From: Streptomyces sp. DH41
Lineage (GTDB): Bacteria > Actinomycetota > Actinomycetes > Streptomycetales > Streptomycetaceae
NCBI RefSeq assembly: GCF_029813785.1
Contig: NZ_JARVKY010000011.1
Span: forward strand, 1-64,000
Direction of reading: 5' to 3'
Length of the DNA stretch: 64,000 nucleotides
The notes under the pieces were generated by a model. It made no database searches. It was not told the origin of the DNA and saw only the letters and a program-made list of their open reading frames with translations. Each line of letters starts with the position of its first letter. Positions within the stretch are counted from its first letter, which is position 1. Of this stretch, positions 27,383 through 36,782 are shown in pieces. The position numbers were made by a program, and so were the translations under genes.

Positions 27383-28718
27383 CGACACCACCGCACCCGA
27401 CCCGGCCGCAGCCGCGAATGTCGCCACCACGGCGATCCTCGCCGACCTGGCCGACACCCGGCACAAGGCCGTCGTCGTCGACTCCCCACCGGGCGCTGGC
27501 AAGAGCACCCTGGTCATCCGGGCCGCCCAGGAACTCACCGCAGGCGGCGAACGCCCGATCATCGTCGCCCAGACCAACAACCAGGTCGACGACCTGATCG
27601 AGAATCTCACCGAAAAGCACCCCGACATCCCCGTCGGCCGACTGAGCGCCACCGGCTACAGCCCGCCACCGGCCCTGGTCGGCCTGGCGAACACGACCGT
27701 CGGCCGTACCCTGGACGACCTGGCCGGCTGCCAGATCATCGTCGGCACCGCCGCCAAGTGGGCCACCGTCCGCGACAGCACGTTCGGCTGGGCGATCCTG
27801 GACGAGTCCTACCAGATGCGCTCGGACATGCTGCTGCAGATTGTCGAGCGCTTCGACCGCGGCCTGTTCGTCGGCGACCCGGGCCAGCTGGACCCGTTCA
27901 CGATCGTCGGCACCGAACGCTGGATCGGGCTGCCACACGACCCGACACAGAACGGCGTCAGCGTGATGCTGGAGCACAACCCGGGCATCCCCGTGCACCG
28001 GCTGCCGGTGTCCTGGCGCCTCCCGTCCTCCGCCGCGCCCACCGTCAATGAAGCCTTCTATCCGTTCACCGGCTTCACCGCCGGAACCGACCACGGCACC
28101 CGCGCCCTGGGGTTCGACACCGCCGGATTCGGCAGCACCGACCTGGACGAGACCCTCACAATGGCCTTCACCACCGGCTGGGCCCTGCACGAACTCAAGC
28201 GCCGCCACGTCCCGCGCACCGACACCGAAACCATCCAGACCGCCGCCAATCTCGCCGGTCGGCTGCTGGAGCGCGGAGCGGTCGCCACCTGCGAACGCAA
28301 CCCCGACGGCCGCCCCCTGACCGCCCGTGACATCGCCATCGGCGTCGTCCACCGCGATCAGGCCGACCTGGTGCGCACCGCACTCACCCGGACCGGCCAC
28401 CCGGACGCTCCGGATGTGGCGGTCGACACCGCGAACAGGCTGCAGGGCCGCGAGTTCGAAGTCGTCATCGTCGTACACCCGCTGTCCGGCCGCCGGGACG
28501 CCACAGCCTTCCACCTGGAGACCGGACGGCTGTGTGTCCTCGCCTCCCGCCACCGGCAGGCATGCATCGTCGTCGCCCGCGAAGGAATCGCCGACCTCCT
28601 CGACAGCCACCCCTCGATGGATCCGGTGCACCTGTCCGTGCCGGCCAAATTCCCCGACGGCTGGGAAGCCAATCAGGTCATGCTGGCAAAACTCTCCCAG
28701 CACCGGGTCGCCGCATGA
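27372..28718 (+). CDS. Superfamily-1 (Upf1/Dna2-like) helicase
   Basis: The 448-residue protein contains the SF1 motif series: Walker A PPGAGKST at 39-46, motif Ia near VAQTNNQ, Walker B as ILDESYQM (DES in place of DEA), motif III GDPGQLDPF, motif IV-like SWRLP, motif V VDTANRLQGREFEVVIVV and motif VI LASRHRQACIVV. It is short for a helicase and lacks accessory 1B and 2B domains. It is the last gene of the four-gene operon and overlaps the upstream gene by 11 bases. Pairing of an SF1 helicase with a RecB/Fe-S nuclease recalls AddAB and Dna2, so DNA end processing or invader degradation is the likely job. Confidence 0.82.
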   Translation: MRTDDTTAPDPAAAANVATTAILADLADTRHKAVVVDSPPGAGKSTLVIRAAQELTAGGERPIIVAQTNNQVDDLIENLTEKHPDIPVGRLSATGYSPPPALVGLANTTVGRTLDDLAGCQIIVGTAAKWATVRDSTFGWAILDESYQMRSDMLLQIVERFDRGLFVGDPGQLDPFTIVGTERWIGLPHDPTQNGVSVMLEHNPGIPVHRLPVSWRLPSSAAPTVNEAFYPFTGFTAGTDHGTRALGFDTAGFGSTDLDETLTMAFTTGWALHELKRRHVPRTDTETIQTAANLAGRLLERGAVATCERNPDGRPLTARDIAIGVVHRDQADLVRTALTRTGHPDAPDVAVDTANRLQGREFEVVIVVHPLSGRRDATAFHLETGRLCVLASRHRQACIVVAREGIADLLDSHPSMDPVHLSVPAKFPDGWEANQVMLAKLSQHRVAA

Positions 28719-28948
28719 TTCCCGGGCAACACCCTGACTGGGTATGCAGCTTTCCCGTCGAAATCGAAGATCCATTCTTTTTCTGGGATTCGTCAGTACC
28801 GGCGGCCGGGACGGCGAAGTACTGATGGGTGGCGCTTGTGTCCTGGTGGGAAACGGCCGTTGTTCCCAATTCGTGAGAGATCTGTCAGCGGTGGCCTTCA
28901 AGCTAGGAAGCTCTGTACACGTGGGGAACGTACGAGGCGAGGGGCGGA

Positions 28949-30484
28949 ATGGATCAATCGCGACAGTGGTGGCGGAGCGTTCTGTCCAGCGACTGGACTG
29001 TGTTCGCCCTGCCCGAGGACCTCGTGCGGGAACGCTATACGGCCCTGCTGGCTGCGTTGGAGGAACTGTCTACCCGCGGCCCGATGTGGACACCGGCTCA
29101 GATCCTCGAGCAACTGCGCACCGTGGGTTACCACGATGGGCTGGCCGAGGAGCAGTTGCTGTCGTCGCTTGAGCAACTGGCCAAGTGGGAGCTCGCCAAG
29201 CCGTTCAGGGACTATGCGGCGCCGGTGCGCAATTATCGCGGGGTGATCTCGCGGCAGGAGGCCTGGGCGTTGACGCTGCGGGGTCGGGCGCTGGTAGCCG
29301 CCGTACGGGCAGCGGTGCTGGACTCCCGTCGTGCGCTGCAGCTGCCGAGCCGGCTGCTGGACGGGGTGGAGCAGACGGTCCGCCGGATGCTGGAGCATTT
29401 CACGAGTGATCCTGGGCTGCTGACAGGTGATCTCGATGACGTGCGGACCCGGATCGACGAACTCCAGCGGGTTACAGCCGACTTCTACGGTGCGCTGGCG
29501 CAGATGGTCCAGTCCGATGTCACTGACGACGACGTGTTCGGCAGGAACCGGGACCGGGTGCTCGAGGCGCTGCGGCAGTTCCCGCGGGAGTACGGGCGGG
29601 CGCTGCGGCGGGTGGGGGACGCGCTGGCGGCGTTGCGGGAGGTGGGCCACGGTCCGGTCGTGGAGACCGCGGCCGTGCACGCGGGGCTGGTGGATCCGGC
29701 CGAGCAGCAGCGCTGGGTGGACGAGCGGATGCGTCGCTTGGCCGACTTGGAGGCGTGGTTCACGCCGGACGGGACGGTTTACCGGTTGATCGCTTCGGCG
29801 ACTGGTGCTGTGCACACGCTCCTGATCGCGATCGACCGGCGGTACGCGGCCAGGAGGCGGGGTGCGGATCTGGGGGCTGACTTCCGCTCTGTGGCGCGCA
29901 GTTTGCACCGGCAGGGCGGCGAGGAGCAGGCGCGGCGCGTGTACGGGGCGGCGTTTGGGGACTGGCCGGCGTGGCACGCTCAGATCGGGCCGGCCGAGGA
30001 GGACGTGGCGCATGCGACGGTGGCTGCAGCCGGACTCACGGTGCACCGCGTAGAGGTGACGCTGCGTGAGCATGAGCGGGTGGGGAAGCCTGGGGGCAGG
30101 CCCCGGAAGCTGGCGGACACCACCGTGGACCGGGAGGGCGCGCTGGCGCAGGCACGCGAGGCGGCGCAGCTGCGCCGCCGGTTTGCCCGGGTGCTGGTGA
30201 CGCCCGGAGAGGTGGGGCTGGAGCATTTCGCGGGGTTGGCAGCGGATGCTTCGGTGATCTTGCTGCGGGCGGTGGAGGCGGCGCTGCAGGAATTCGACCC
30301 GGTGCTGGGGTTCGGGTCTGCGGTAGCCGAGGGGGCCAACGTCGTGGTGCGGGTACGGCCGGGGATGGCAGACCGGCAGGTCCGGGTGGAGTTGGCCGAA
30401 GGGGTGCTGACCGGCCCGGATCTGCGTATCCGTGTCGATGCGAGCGAGCGGGCCGACGAAGCGGACGTGCAGGGGGCGGCATGA
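28949..30484 (+). CDS. jetA: Wadjet JetA-type protein (DUF2397/TIGR02677)
   Basis: The 511-residue protein matches the first component of the actinobacterial four-gene Wadjet loci annotated TIGR02677-02680 (also called Ept). The pattern is WRSVLSSDWTVFALPEDLVRERY, a kleisin-like winged-helix N-terminus, then long helices, and a C-terminal region with FARVLVTPGEV. JetA is the kleisin-like linker of an SMC complex that detects and helps cut circular plasmid DNA. ATG 28949 follows an AGGGG box at 28940-28944. The gene overlaps jetB by 4 bases. The 230-base gap before it makes it the first gene of its own operon. Confidence 0.88.
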   Translation: MDQSRQWWRSVLSSDWTVFALPEDLVRERYTALLAALEELSTRGPMWTPAQILEQLRTVGYHDGLAEEQLLSSLEQLAKWELAKPFRDYAAPVRNYRGVISRQEAWALTLRGRALVAAVRAAVLDSRRALQLPSRLLDGVEQTVRRMLEHFTSDPGLLTGDLDDVRTRIDELQRVTADFYGALAQMVQSDVTDDDVFGRNRDRVLEALRQFPREYGRALRRVGDALAALREVGHGPVVETAAVHAGLVDPAEQQRWVDERMRRLADLEAWFTPDGTVYRLIASATGAVHTLLIAIDRRYAARRRGADLGADFRSVARSLHRQGGEEQARRVYGAAFGDWPAWHAQIGPAEEDVAHATVAAAGLTVHRVEVTLREHERVGKPGGRPRKLADTTVDREGALAQAREAAQLRRRFARVLVTPGEVGLEHFAGLAADASVILLRAVEAALQEFDPVLGFGSAVAEGANVVVRVRPGMADRQVRVELAEGVLTGPDLRIRVDASERADEADVQGAA

Positions 30485-31776
30485 GCGGCGAGGTGTTGGA
30501 GGCCGATCTGCGGGATGCGGCCCGGGTGCTGGTGGATCGGGGACGGCTTCGGGCCGAGGCTGAGCCGGAGCTGTACCGGGCGGCTGTAAAGGGGCAAGCC
30601 TCGTTGGCGGGGCTGTTCCGGTCGGAACTGGGCTGGACGTTCGAGGTACTGGAGGTGGCGCAGCTGGTCCGGCTGCACAAGCGGCGTGTGGATGTCCCTG
30701 GCGACCGGGGGCCTTCGGTGACCCGCGGCGGAGGCCGTCCGGTGCTGCTGTCCCAGGAGGCGCTGGTGCTGGTGTGCCTGGTGTGCGAGCAGTTGTGGCG
30801 GCGGCCGCGGTTGAGCGTGCGGGAGTTGATGCAGGCGCTCGCGCAGGTGTGCGCAGAGGAGGCTACCTCTGGTGGGCTGCCGCGGGTGCAGTGGGTGGCA
30901 GGGGAGGGGACGTCGAAGCAGGAGGCCCGCTGGCACCGGCAGAACCTGGTGGACGCGTTGCAGGTGCTGGAGGCCGAGGGTTCAGTGGAGGCCGACTCCG
31001 ACCTGGAGCGGGTCGTGATGGACGAGGACGCTGACCTTGTGGTGACGGCCTCGAGGGACCGGCTGGCGGCACGGTTCTCGTCACTGTCCCCCGCGCTGCT
31101 CGGCCTGGACGCGCTGCCTCCGCAGGAGCACGCGGCGGCATTGTCGACCGCTTCGCTGCTCGACCCGATGACGCCGGAGCCGGATCAGACGGCGTCGTTG
31201 GAGGAGCGGCGGCTGCAGGCGCTGCGGCGGCTGGTGGACGACCCGGGCGTGGATCCCTTCGACGAGCAGACGCCGGGGACGGCATACCTGCACACGCTGG
31301 CCGGCCGGGAGCGGGGGCTGGCACTGCTGGCCAGCCTGGGATTGGGGGTGACAGTGCGCCGGGACTGGTGGGAGGTCACCAATCCCAGCGGGCTCGGGAC
31401 CGCAATGGACTTCCCCAACGGGCGGCGGATGGAGCGGCAGGCCGCGCTGGCGCTACTGGCTCATCTGTCCGAGCGGGGCCGGACTGGTTCGGTGGTGCAG
31501 GTGGGCGACGTAGTGGAGCTACTGGAGGAGGTGCGGGCGGTGATGCCGAACTGGGCGGCCGGTCACAAGGCACAGCTTCCCGCGTTGGCGCGGGCAGCGA
31601 TTAGTGAGCTGGCGGCCGCGCGGCTGCTGGTGCCGGTGGTAGGTGAAACGGAGCAGTGGCAGGCGACGCCCGGGGTGCATCTGTGGCGGGTGCGGGTGGC
31701 GCACGCCGCCCGCGGAGCAGCGGGGCCAGAGCCCGGCGAGGCGTCCGGTGCCGAACCGGCTGAGGGGGACGCGTGA
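30481..31776 (+). CDS. jetB: Wadjet JetB-type protein (DUF2398/TIGR02678)
   Basis: The 431-residue protein has the features of TIGR02678, the KITE-like subunit that binds the kleisin. Typical segments are KGQASLAGLFRSELGWTFEV early on, a winged-helix region PVLLSQEALVLVCLVCEQLW, and LHTLAGRERGLALLASLGLGV near the middle. There are no nuclease or ATPase motifs, as expected. It overlaps jetA by 4 bases (ATGA) and jetC by 4 bases (GTGA), so the genes are translationally coupled and should be made in fixed ratio. Confidence 0.88.
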   Translation: MSGEVLEADLRDAARVLVDRGRLRAEAEPELYRAAVKGQASLAGLFRSELGWTFEVLEVAQLVRLHKRRVDVPGDRGPSVTRGGGRPVLLSQEALVLVCLVCEQLWRRPRLSVRELMQALAQVCAEEATSGGLPRVQWVAGEGTSKQEARWHRQNLVDALQVLEAEGSVEADSDLERVVMDEDADLVVTASRDRLAARFSSLSPALLGLDALPPQEHAAALSTASLLDPMTPEPDQTASLEERRLQALRRLVDDPGVDPFDEQTPGTAYLHTLAGRERGLALLASLGLGVTVRRDWWEVTNPSGLGTAMDFPNGRRMERQAALALLAHLSERGRTGSVVQVGDVVELLEEVRAVMPNWAAGHKAQLPALARAAISELAAARLLVPVVGETEQWQATPGVHLWRVRVAHAARGAAGPEPGEASGAEPAEGDA

Positions 31777-34700
31777 TGATCGCCGGAAACGGGCCCGTCC
31801 AGGCCGGTGGCCTTGGGCTGGGAATGCCGGTCGCGGAGGGCCGCTGGCAGCCCACACGGGCCGGAGTGGTGAACTCCTGGGCCTGGGCCGAGGAGGAACT
31901 GCTGTTCGCCAACGGGTGGCTGACACTCGCGGGACCGAACGGGTCGGGGAAGTCCTTGTCGGCATCGATGCTGGTCACGGTGCTGTTGGACGCGGATGTG
32001 TCGCAGACCGCCTTGTCGGTGTCGGGGAAGGCAGCGGGGACGTTGCTGAGCCGGCACACCGACCGGGACGAACAGCAGGACCGCACGGGGGTGTGGTGGC
32101 TGGAGTACGGGCGGCGCACCGATGGCGGGACTGTGGAGTATGTGACGACCGGGTTGTGGCTGAGGGCAGTCGGCAAGACGGTGCACCGGGTGTTTTTCCT
32201 GGCGCGGGGACGAGTCGGGGAGCAGCTGAGTCTGCAGGTGGACCGGGAGCCGGTGCGGATCGGTGACCTCGCAGCGCAATTGGCTGCCTGTCAGGGGCAG
32301 GCCTTCACCTCCAGCTCCTCGTCTGCGGCCTCGAACCGGGCGCGGTTGTCGGAGCATCTGCGGGTGGTCGGGGACGAGCACGACTACCGGCGGGCGGTAC
32401 GCGAGGAGTTGTTCGCCCCGCTGGACGAGGTGCAGTTCGACGCGCTGGTGGGAGTGCTGCGCAGCCTGCGCAGTGTGCGCACTGCCGAGGCGATCTCCGC
32501 AGCCGAGATGGGCCGGCTGCTGTCCAGCGCACTGCCTGCGCTGGACAGCGAGCGGCTGACGGTGATCGCTCAGGCAATGGAGCGGATCTCCGAACTGGAG
32601 GACCAGTTGGGGCGCGCCCAGGCGGAAGAGAAGCTGCTGCAGGGCGCGGAACGGGCGTATCGCCGGTACGTGGAGGCGGTGGCGGTGGTCGAGGCCGCCT
32701 CGCTCATCGCGGCGAACACCGGGTTCGACGCTCAGACCAGGCGTGAGCGCCAGGCGAGTGAGGAGGCGCAGCAGGCCGCGGCGCGGGAAGCCGAGGCCGT
32801 GGAGCTGCTGGCCGGGACGCGAGCCGAGATCGGGGAGTTGGAGGGGCGCAAGAACGCGGCGGAGGAGGAGCTGCGTGGACACGCGGGCGCGGTCCTTCCG
32901 CAGCGTGAGCAGCGGGCGGTCGAACTGGCCGCTGCCGCCCGCACGGCGGCCAAACGGTCGGATGAGGTCGGCGGCGAGGCTTCCCGGGCTGAGGGCGCCG
33001 CCCGGGAGTCGGCGGATGGCGTCCGGTCGGCGCAGGGCGCCGTGTCGGCGGTGTCCGGGCCATTGCGGGTGGTGGGGGGCCGGCTGGGCGCGGATGCGGC
33101 CCTGGAGGGACTGCTCACCCTCGACGAGCGGCTGGTGGCGGCCGAGGCCGCGGCAGTGGCCGCAGACGTGGTCGACGAGGCGTGCGCGGCACCGCTGGCG
33201 TGGGTGGACACCCGGATCTCCCAGATGCGGAAGGTAGAAGCCGCGCTCGGAGACCATGCGACGGCGCAGGGAATGGAAGTCGCGGCGGCGGCCGATCTGC
33301 GCGAGGCCGAAGGGGTCGAGGAAACGGACCGGGCCACGGCCGACCAGGAGGGCAGGACGCGGGCGCAGGCCGAGGACACGCTGCTTGAGGAGATGCGGCA
33401 GTGGGCAGATGAGGCAGTGGAGTTGCGCGGTCCCGCCCTCGAGCTGCTCGTGCGGGACGGTCGCGGCGACGGGGAGCGGTTGCCCGTCGGGAAACTGACA
33501 GCAGGGCTCGCTCAAATCGCGGGCGAGGCGCGGGCGAGGATCGACGCGGCAGGGCACCATCGGCAGGCAGTCGCGGACCGCGCGTTGGCCGAGCAGGCGA
33601 CCGGGGCATGGGAGCAGGCACGCACGCTGTGGGAGCAGGCACTCAGCGCAGCCGAGCAAGCCTCGAAGGCGTTGCGCGGGGCGCAGGAGGAGGCCCGGGA
33701 GCAGGACGCGGCCGAGCAGGAGGCCCGGGAGCAGCACCAGGAGACGCACCGGCGTCAGGTCGCACAGGCGGAGGCCGCCGTCGCGCAGGCTCAGGAGGCA
33801 GCGGACGGGGCCGGATCGGCGGCCGTGGCGGCCTGGGAGCAGTGGCAGGGCCTGGTCGGCGTGTGGCGGCATGACACGGTACTGATCGACGTCGGCATGG
33901 TGCCGGAGCCGACCGGGGACGGGGCCACGGTCGACGCCGCGCAGACAGTCGCGCAGATCCAGGTGTCCCTGGAGCGGGCGCACGCCGCGGCCGCCGGACG
34001 GCTCCAGCGTGCGGTGGACGCCGCCGACCAAGCGGCGGGACTCGCGCAGGAGACGGTCCGCGACTTGGAGCAGCAGCTGGAGCAGGCCCGACAGGCGGCG
34101 CCGGTGCCACCGGCACCGCTGTGGCGCAGTCGGCAGCCCGTGGACGGCACCCCGTTGTGGGCGCTGGTGGACTTCGCCGAACACCTGACGGACGGGGCCA
34201 AGGATCGCCTCGAGGGTGCTCTGCTGGTCAGTGGCCTGCTGGACGCACTGGTCCGTGCCGACGGGCAGGCGGTGGCAGGGGATGTGACCCTGCGACCTGG
34301 AGCTGCGGCGGCGTCGGGAGCGAGTCTGGCGGACGTGCTTCGGCCCGACGCGCAGGGCCGGATCGCCCCCGAGCGGGTCCACCAGCTGCTGCGGTCGATT
34401 CCTCTGGACCCGTCGGCGGGCGATCAGGTTACGATCGCGGTGGCGACCGCGGTCGCACCGGCCGGCTACCAGGCGCGGTTCATCGGGCGAAGTGCCCGCG
34501 AACGCGCCCGGTTCCAGCACGTAGCTGGCCTGGAGCAGCAACTCGACCAGGCGCAGGGGACATTGCACCGGGCACGCGAGGAGACTGCGCGTGCTCGTGC
34601 CCGGGTGAACGCCGCCGCGATGGAGCGGGACCGGTTCCCCTCCCCCGCCGGGTGGGAGCAGGCCCGTGAGAGGTGGCAGGGCCTTCTTGAGTCGCTGCAG

Positions 34701-36782
34701 GAGACCCGCAACCGGTCCGCTCAGGATATCCGCCTGGCTGAACGCGGGCTTGCGCAGGCACTGCACGCCCTGGACGCGGCTGCCGCGCGGCGCCGCAGCT
34801 CGCTGGAGCTGCTGGCCCAGGAGGCACGGCACACCGAACAGGTGGCGACCGCGGCACTGGCCGCAGCCCGGACGGCTGAAGTCACGGCGCGGGAGACGGC
34901 CGGGACCGCGGCCGCCAGTCACGCCGGGTGGGAGCAGGCAAAGGACGCCCAGGCCCACGCCGATGCCGAACAGGCCGGTTTCCCGCCGCTGGGTCAGGTC
35001 TTCTCGGCCCAGCAGCAGGAGGACGACGCGAGCGAGCAGTTGCAGCACTCCATCAGGCGTACGGCCGACGCGCGCGAGCGGCACCGCCGGGCCGGCGAGG
35101 CCGTGCGTCAGGCGCTGCGGGCGCTGAGCCGGGCCGCCGACGCGGGGGGCGGCACCGTGTTGCCCACGGATCCGAAGGCGGCCGATGCCCACCGCGAGGA
35201 CACCACCTTGATGTTCCGGCAGGTCGAGGCATGGCGGGGCGCCGCAGGGCGGGTGATCGACCTCGCGGGACGGGCACGCCAGGATGCGGCAACCGCTGGG
35301 CGCTGGCGGGCCTTGGCGGCCGACGCCGCCCGGGAGGCGGAGCAGGCCGCCGTGGACGCGGGGCGCGAGAAGGCGGCTGTCGAGGAGATGCGGCGCCTGC
35401 ACGGCGCCGAGTACGAGGAGCTGCGCGCCTCGCTGCAGGAGGTCACCGGTGCGCTCGACCGCGCCCGGGCACGAGTGGAGGAGCTGCAACGCGCCAAGGA
35501 GGAGGCTGCTGCTGACGCGGCGTCGGCCCGGGCGCGGCTGGACGAGGTCGCGCCGCTGCGCCAGGCGGCCGAGGAGCGCCGCGATGCCTGCCTTACCCGG
35601 TTGGGCCGGCTCGTCGACGAGGGCCTGGCACTGGTCGACGAGGACATCTCGACCGGGCCGGAGGGCCGACCTGCGAACCTGACCGCGGGACTGGCCTGGG
35701 CCAGGCACCTGCTGGCCGACCGCCCCACCGGGCCAGGCGCGGGGGTGGGGGCGGACCGGCTCGCCGCAGCGTCCCGGGCCCGGGACGTTGCGCTGAAGAC
35801 CCTCGAGGGCGCCGCCCGCACCGCCAACAGCGCACTGGCCCGGTTCAACCGTCAGGTCATCCTCACCAACATTTCGGGCACCGGTTGGCAGCGTGCCGAG
35901 GTCGCCGATCCGGCCGCCGCCCGCGGCCAGGACCTGCGGGCCGCGGTGGAGGCGCTGCGCGCGGCTGTCGCCCAGCTAGAGCAAGACCTGCGCGCCGACA
36001 TCAAGAAGGCCATCAAGACCAGCATGTTCGCCCAGCTGCAGCGCGACGTTCAGGTCCGCCAGGATCTCGCGCAGCAACTGGTGCGGCAGATTGGCCAGAC
36101 CTTGAAGGACGTGCGTACCGGGGTGGCGCGGGTGGGCGTGAAGGTCGAGTGGGCGGTGCGCAAGGACGCGGACGCGAAAGCCATGGTGGAACTGGTGAAA
36201 AGTCCTCCCTCGGACGAGATGTTCGAGCGGATGTATGACGTGCTGCGGCAGCGGATGGACGAGTCCGTCGGGGACACATGGGCGGATCGGGTCGCGCACA
36301 CCTTCGACTACCGGGCCTGGCACGAGTGGACGATCTCGGTGACACATTCCTCGTTCAGCGACGGGGACGGTGACCGCTTCAAGGAGGTCAAACCGCGCGG
36401 CATGAACCCGCTGGAGACGTTGTCGACCGGGGAGCGCCGCCTGGCCACGATGCTGCCCCTGCTGGCGGCCGCGTGGTCGATGTACAGCGGGGAGTACCGC
36501 GGGCCGCGACTGCTGTCGATCGACGAGCTGGATGCGGCGTTCGACGACGCGAACCTTCGGCAGATGCTGGGACTGCTGCGCCGGTGGGAGTTCGACGTGT
36601 TGGCGACCGCGCCCTCGATGACCCCAGTGATCAAGAAGGAGGCCGGGCAGGTCGTCATCCACCAGGTCATCACCAGCGGGAAGCACCGCGTGACGGTGCC
36701 GTGGCTGTGGCAGGGCCACGGGGAAGCGCAGCCGCTGACGCTGGACCTCGGCCAGGGCTTCGACGGCGGGATGGCCGACTGA
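31773..36782 (+). CDS. jetC: Wadjet JetC-type SMC ATPase (TIGR02680)
   Basis: A giant SMC-like protein of 1,669 residues. Walker A GPNGSGKS lies at 54-61. Very long coiled coils rich in Ala, Glu, Arg and Gln follow. The C-terminal head has a signature LSTGERRLATMLPLLAAA and Walker B LLSIDELDAAFDD. No zinc-hook cysteines are seen at the hinge. This is the motor that extrudes DNA loops in Wadjet. The start may be GTG 31773 or ATG 31776; both directly follow jetB. Length is normal for the family. A long open frame on the opposite strand is a GC-rich shadow. Confidence 0.9.
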   Translation: MMIAGNGPVQAGGLGLGMPVAEGRWQPTRAGVVNSWAWAEEELLFANGWLTLAGPNGSGKSLSASMLVTVLLDADVSQTALSVSGKAAGTLLSRHTDRDEQQDRTGVWWLEYGRRTDGGTVEYVTTGLWLRAVGKTVHRVFFLARGRVGEQLSLQVDREPVRIGDLAAQLAACQGQAFTSSSSSAASNRARLSEHLRVVGDEHDYRRAVREELFAPLDEVQFDALVGVLRSLRSVRTAEAISAAEMGRLLSSALPALDSERLTVIAQAMERISELEDQLGRAQAEEKLLQGAERAYRRYVEAVAVVEAASLIAANTGFDAQTRRERQASEEAQQAAAREAEAVELLAGTRAEIGELEGRKNAAEEELRGHAGAVLPQREQRAVELAAAARTAAKRSDEVGGEASRAEGAARESADGVRSAQGAVSAVSGPLRVVGGRLGADAALEGLLTLDERLVAAEAAAVAADVVDEACAAPLAWVDTRISQMRKVEAALGDHATAQGMEVAAAADLREAEGVEETDRATADQEGRTRAQAEDTLLEEMRQWADEAVELRGPALELLVRDGRGDGERLPVGKLTAGLAQIAGEARARIDAAGHHRQAVADRALAEQATGAWEQARTLWEQALSAAEQASKALRGAQEEAREQDAAEQEAREQHQETHRRQVAQAEAAVAQAQEAADGAGSAAVAAWEQWQGLVGVWRHDTVLIDVGMVPEPTGDGATVDAAQTVAQIQVSLERAHAAAAGRLQRAVDAADQAAGLAQETVRDLEQQLEQARQAAPVPPAPLWRSRQPVDGTPLWALVDFAEHLTDGAKDRLEGALLVSGLLDALVRADGQAVAGDVTLRPGAAAASGASLADVLRPDAQGRIAPERVHQLLRSIPLDPSAGDQVTIAVATAVAPAGYQARFIGRSARERARFQHVAGLEQQLDQAQGTLHRAREETARARARVNAAAMERDRFPSPAGWEQARERWQGLLESLQETRNRSAQDIRLAERGLAQALHALDAAAARRRSSLELLAQEARHTEQVATAALAAARTAEVTARETAGTAAASHAGWEQAKDAQAHADAEQAGFPPLGQVFSAQQQEDDASEQLQHSIRRTADARERHRRAGEAVRQALRALSRAADAGGGTVLPTDPKAADAHREDTTLMFRQVEAWRGAAGRVIDLAGRARQDAATAGRWRALAADAAREAEQAAVDAGREKAAVEEMRRLHGAEYEELRASLQEVTGALDRARARVEELQRAKEEAAADAASARARLDEVAPLRQAAEERRDACLTRLGRLVDEGLALVDEDISTGPEGRPANLTAGLAWARHLLADRPTGPGAGVGADRLAAASRARDVALKTLEGAARTANSALARFNRQVILTNISGTGWQRAEVADPAAARGQDLRAAVEALRAAVAQLEQDLRADIKKAIKTSMFAQLQRDVQVRQDLAQQLVRQIGQTLKDVRTGVARVGVKVEWAVRKDADAKAMVELVKSPPSDEMFERMYDVLRQRMDESVGDTWADRVAHTFDYRAWHEWTISVTHSSFSDGDGDRFKEVKPRGMNPLETLSTGERRLATMLPLLAAAWSMYSGEYRGPRLLSIDELDAAFDDANLRQMLGLLRRWEFDVLATAPSMTPVIKKEAGQVVIHQVITSGKHRVTVPWLWQGHGEAQPLTLDLGQGFDGGMAD

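Noticed and set aside
31563..35708. A 1,381-codon open frame antisense to jetC
   Set aside because: JetC on the other strand has clear SMC motifs and operon overlaps; the antisense frame is Arg/Leu/Pro-rich and unlike any protein.
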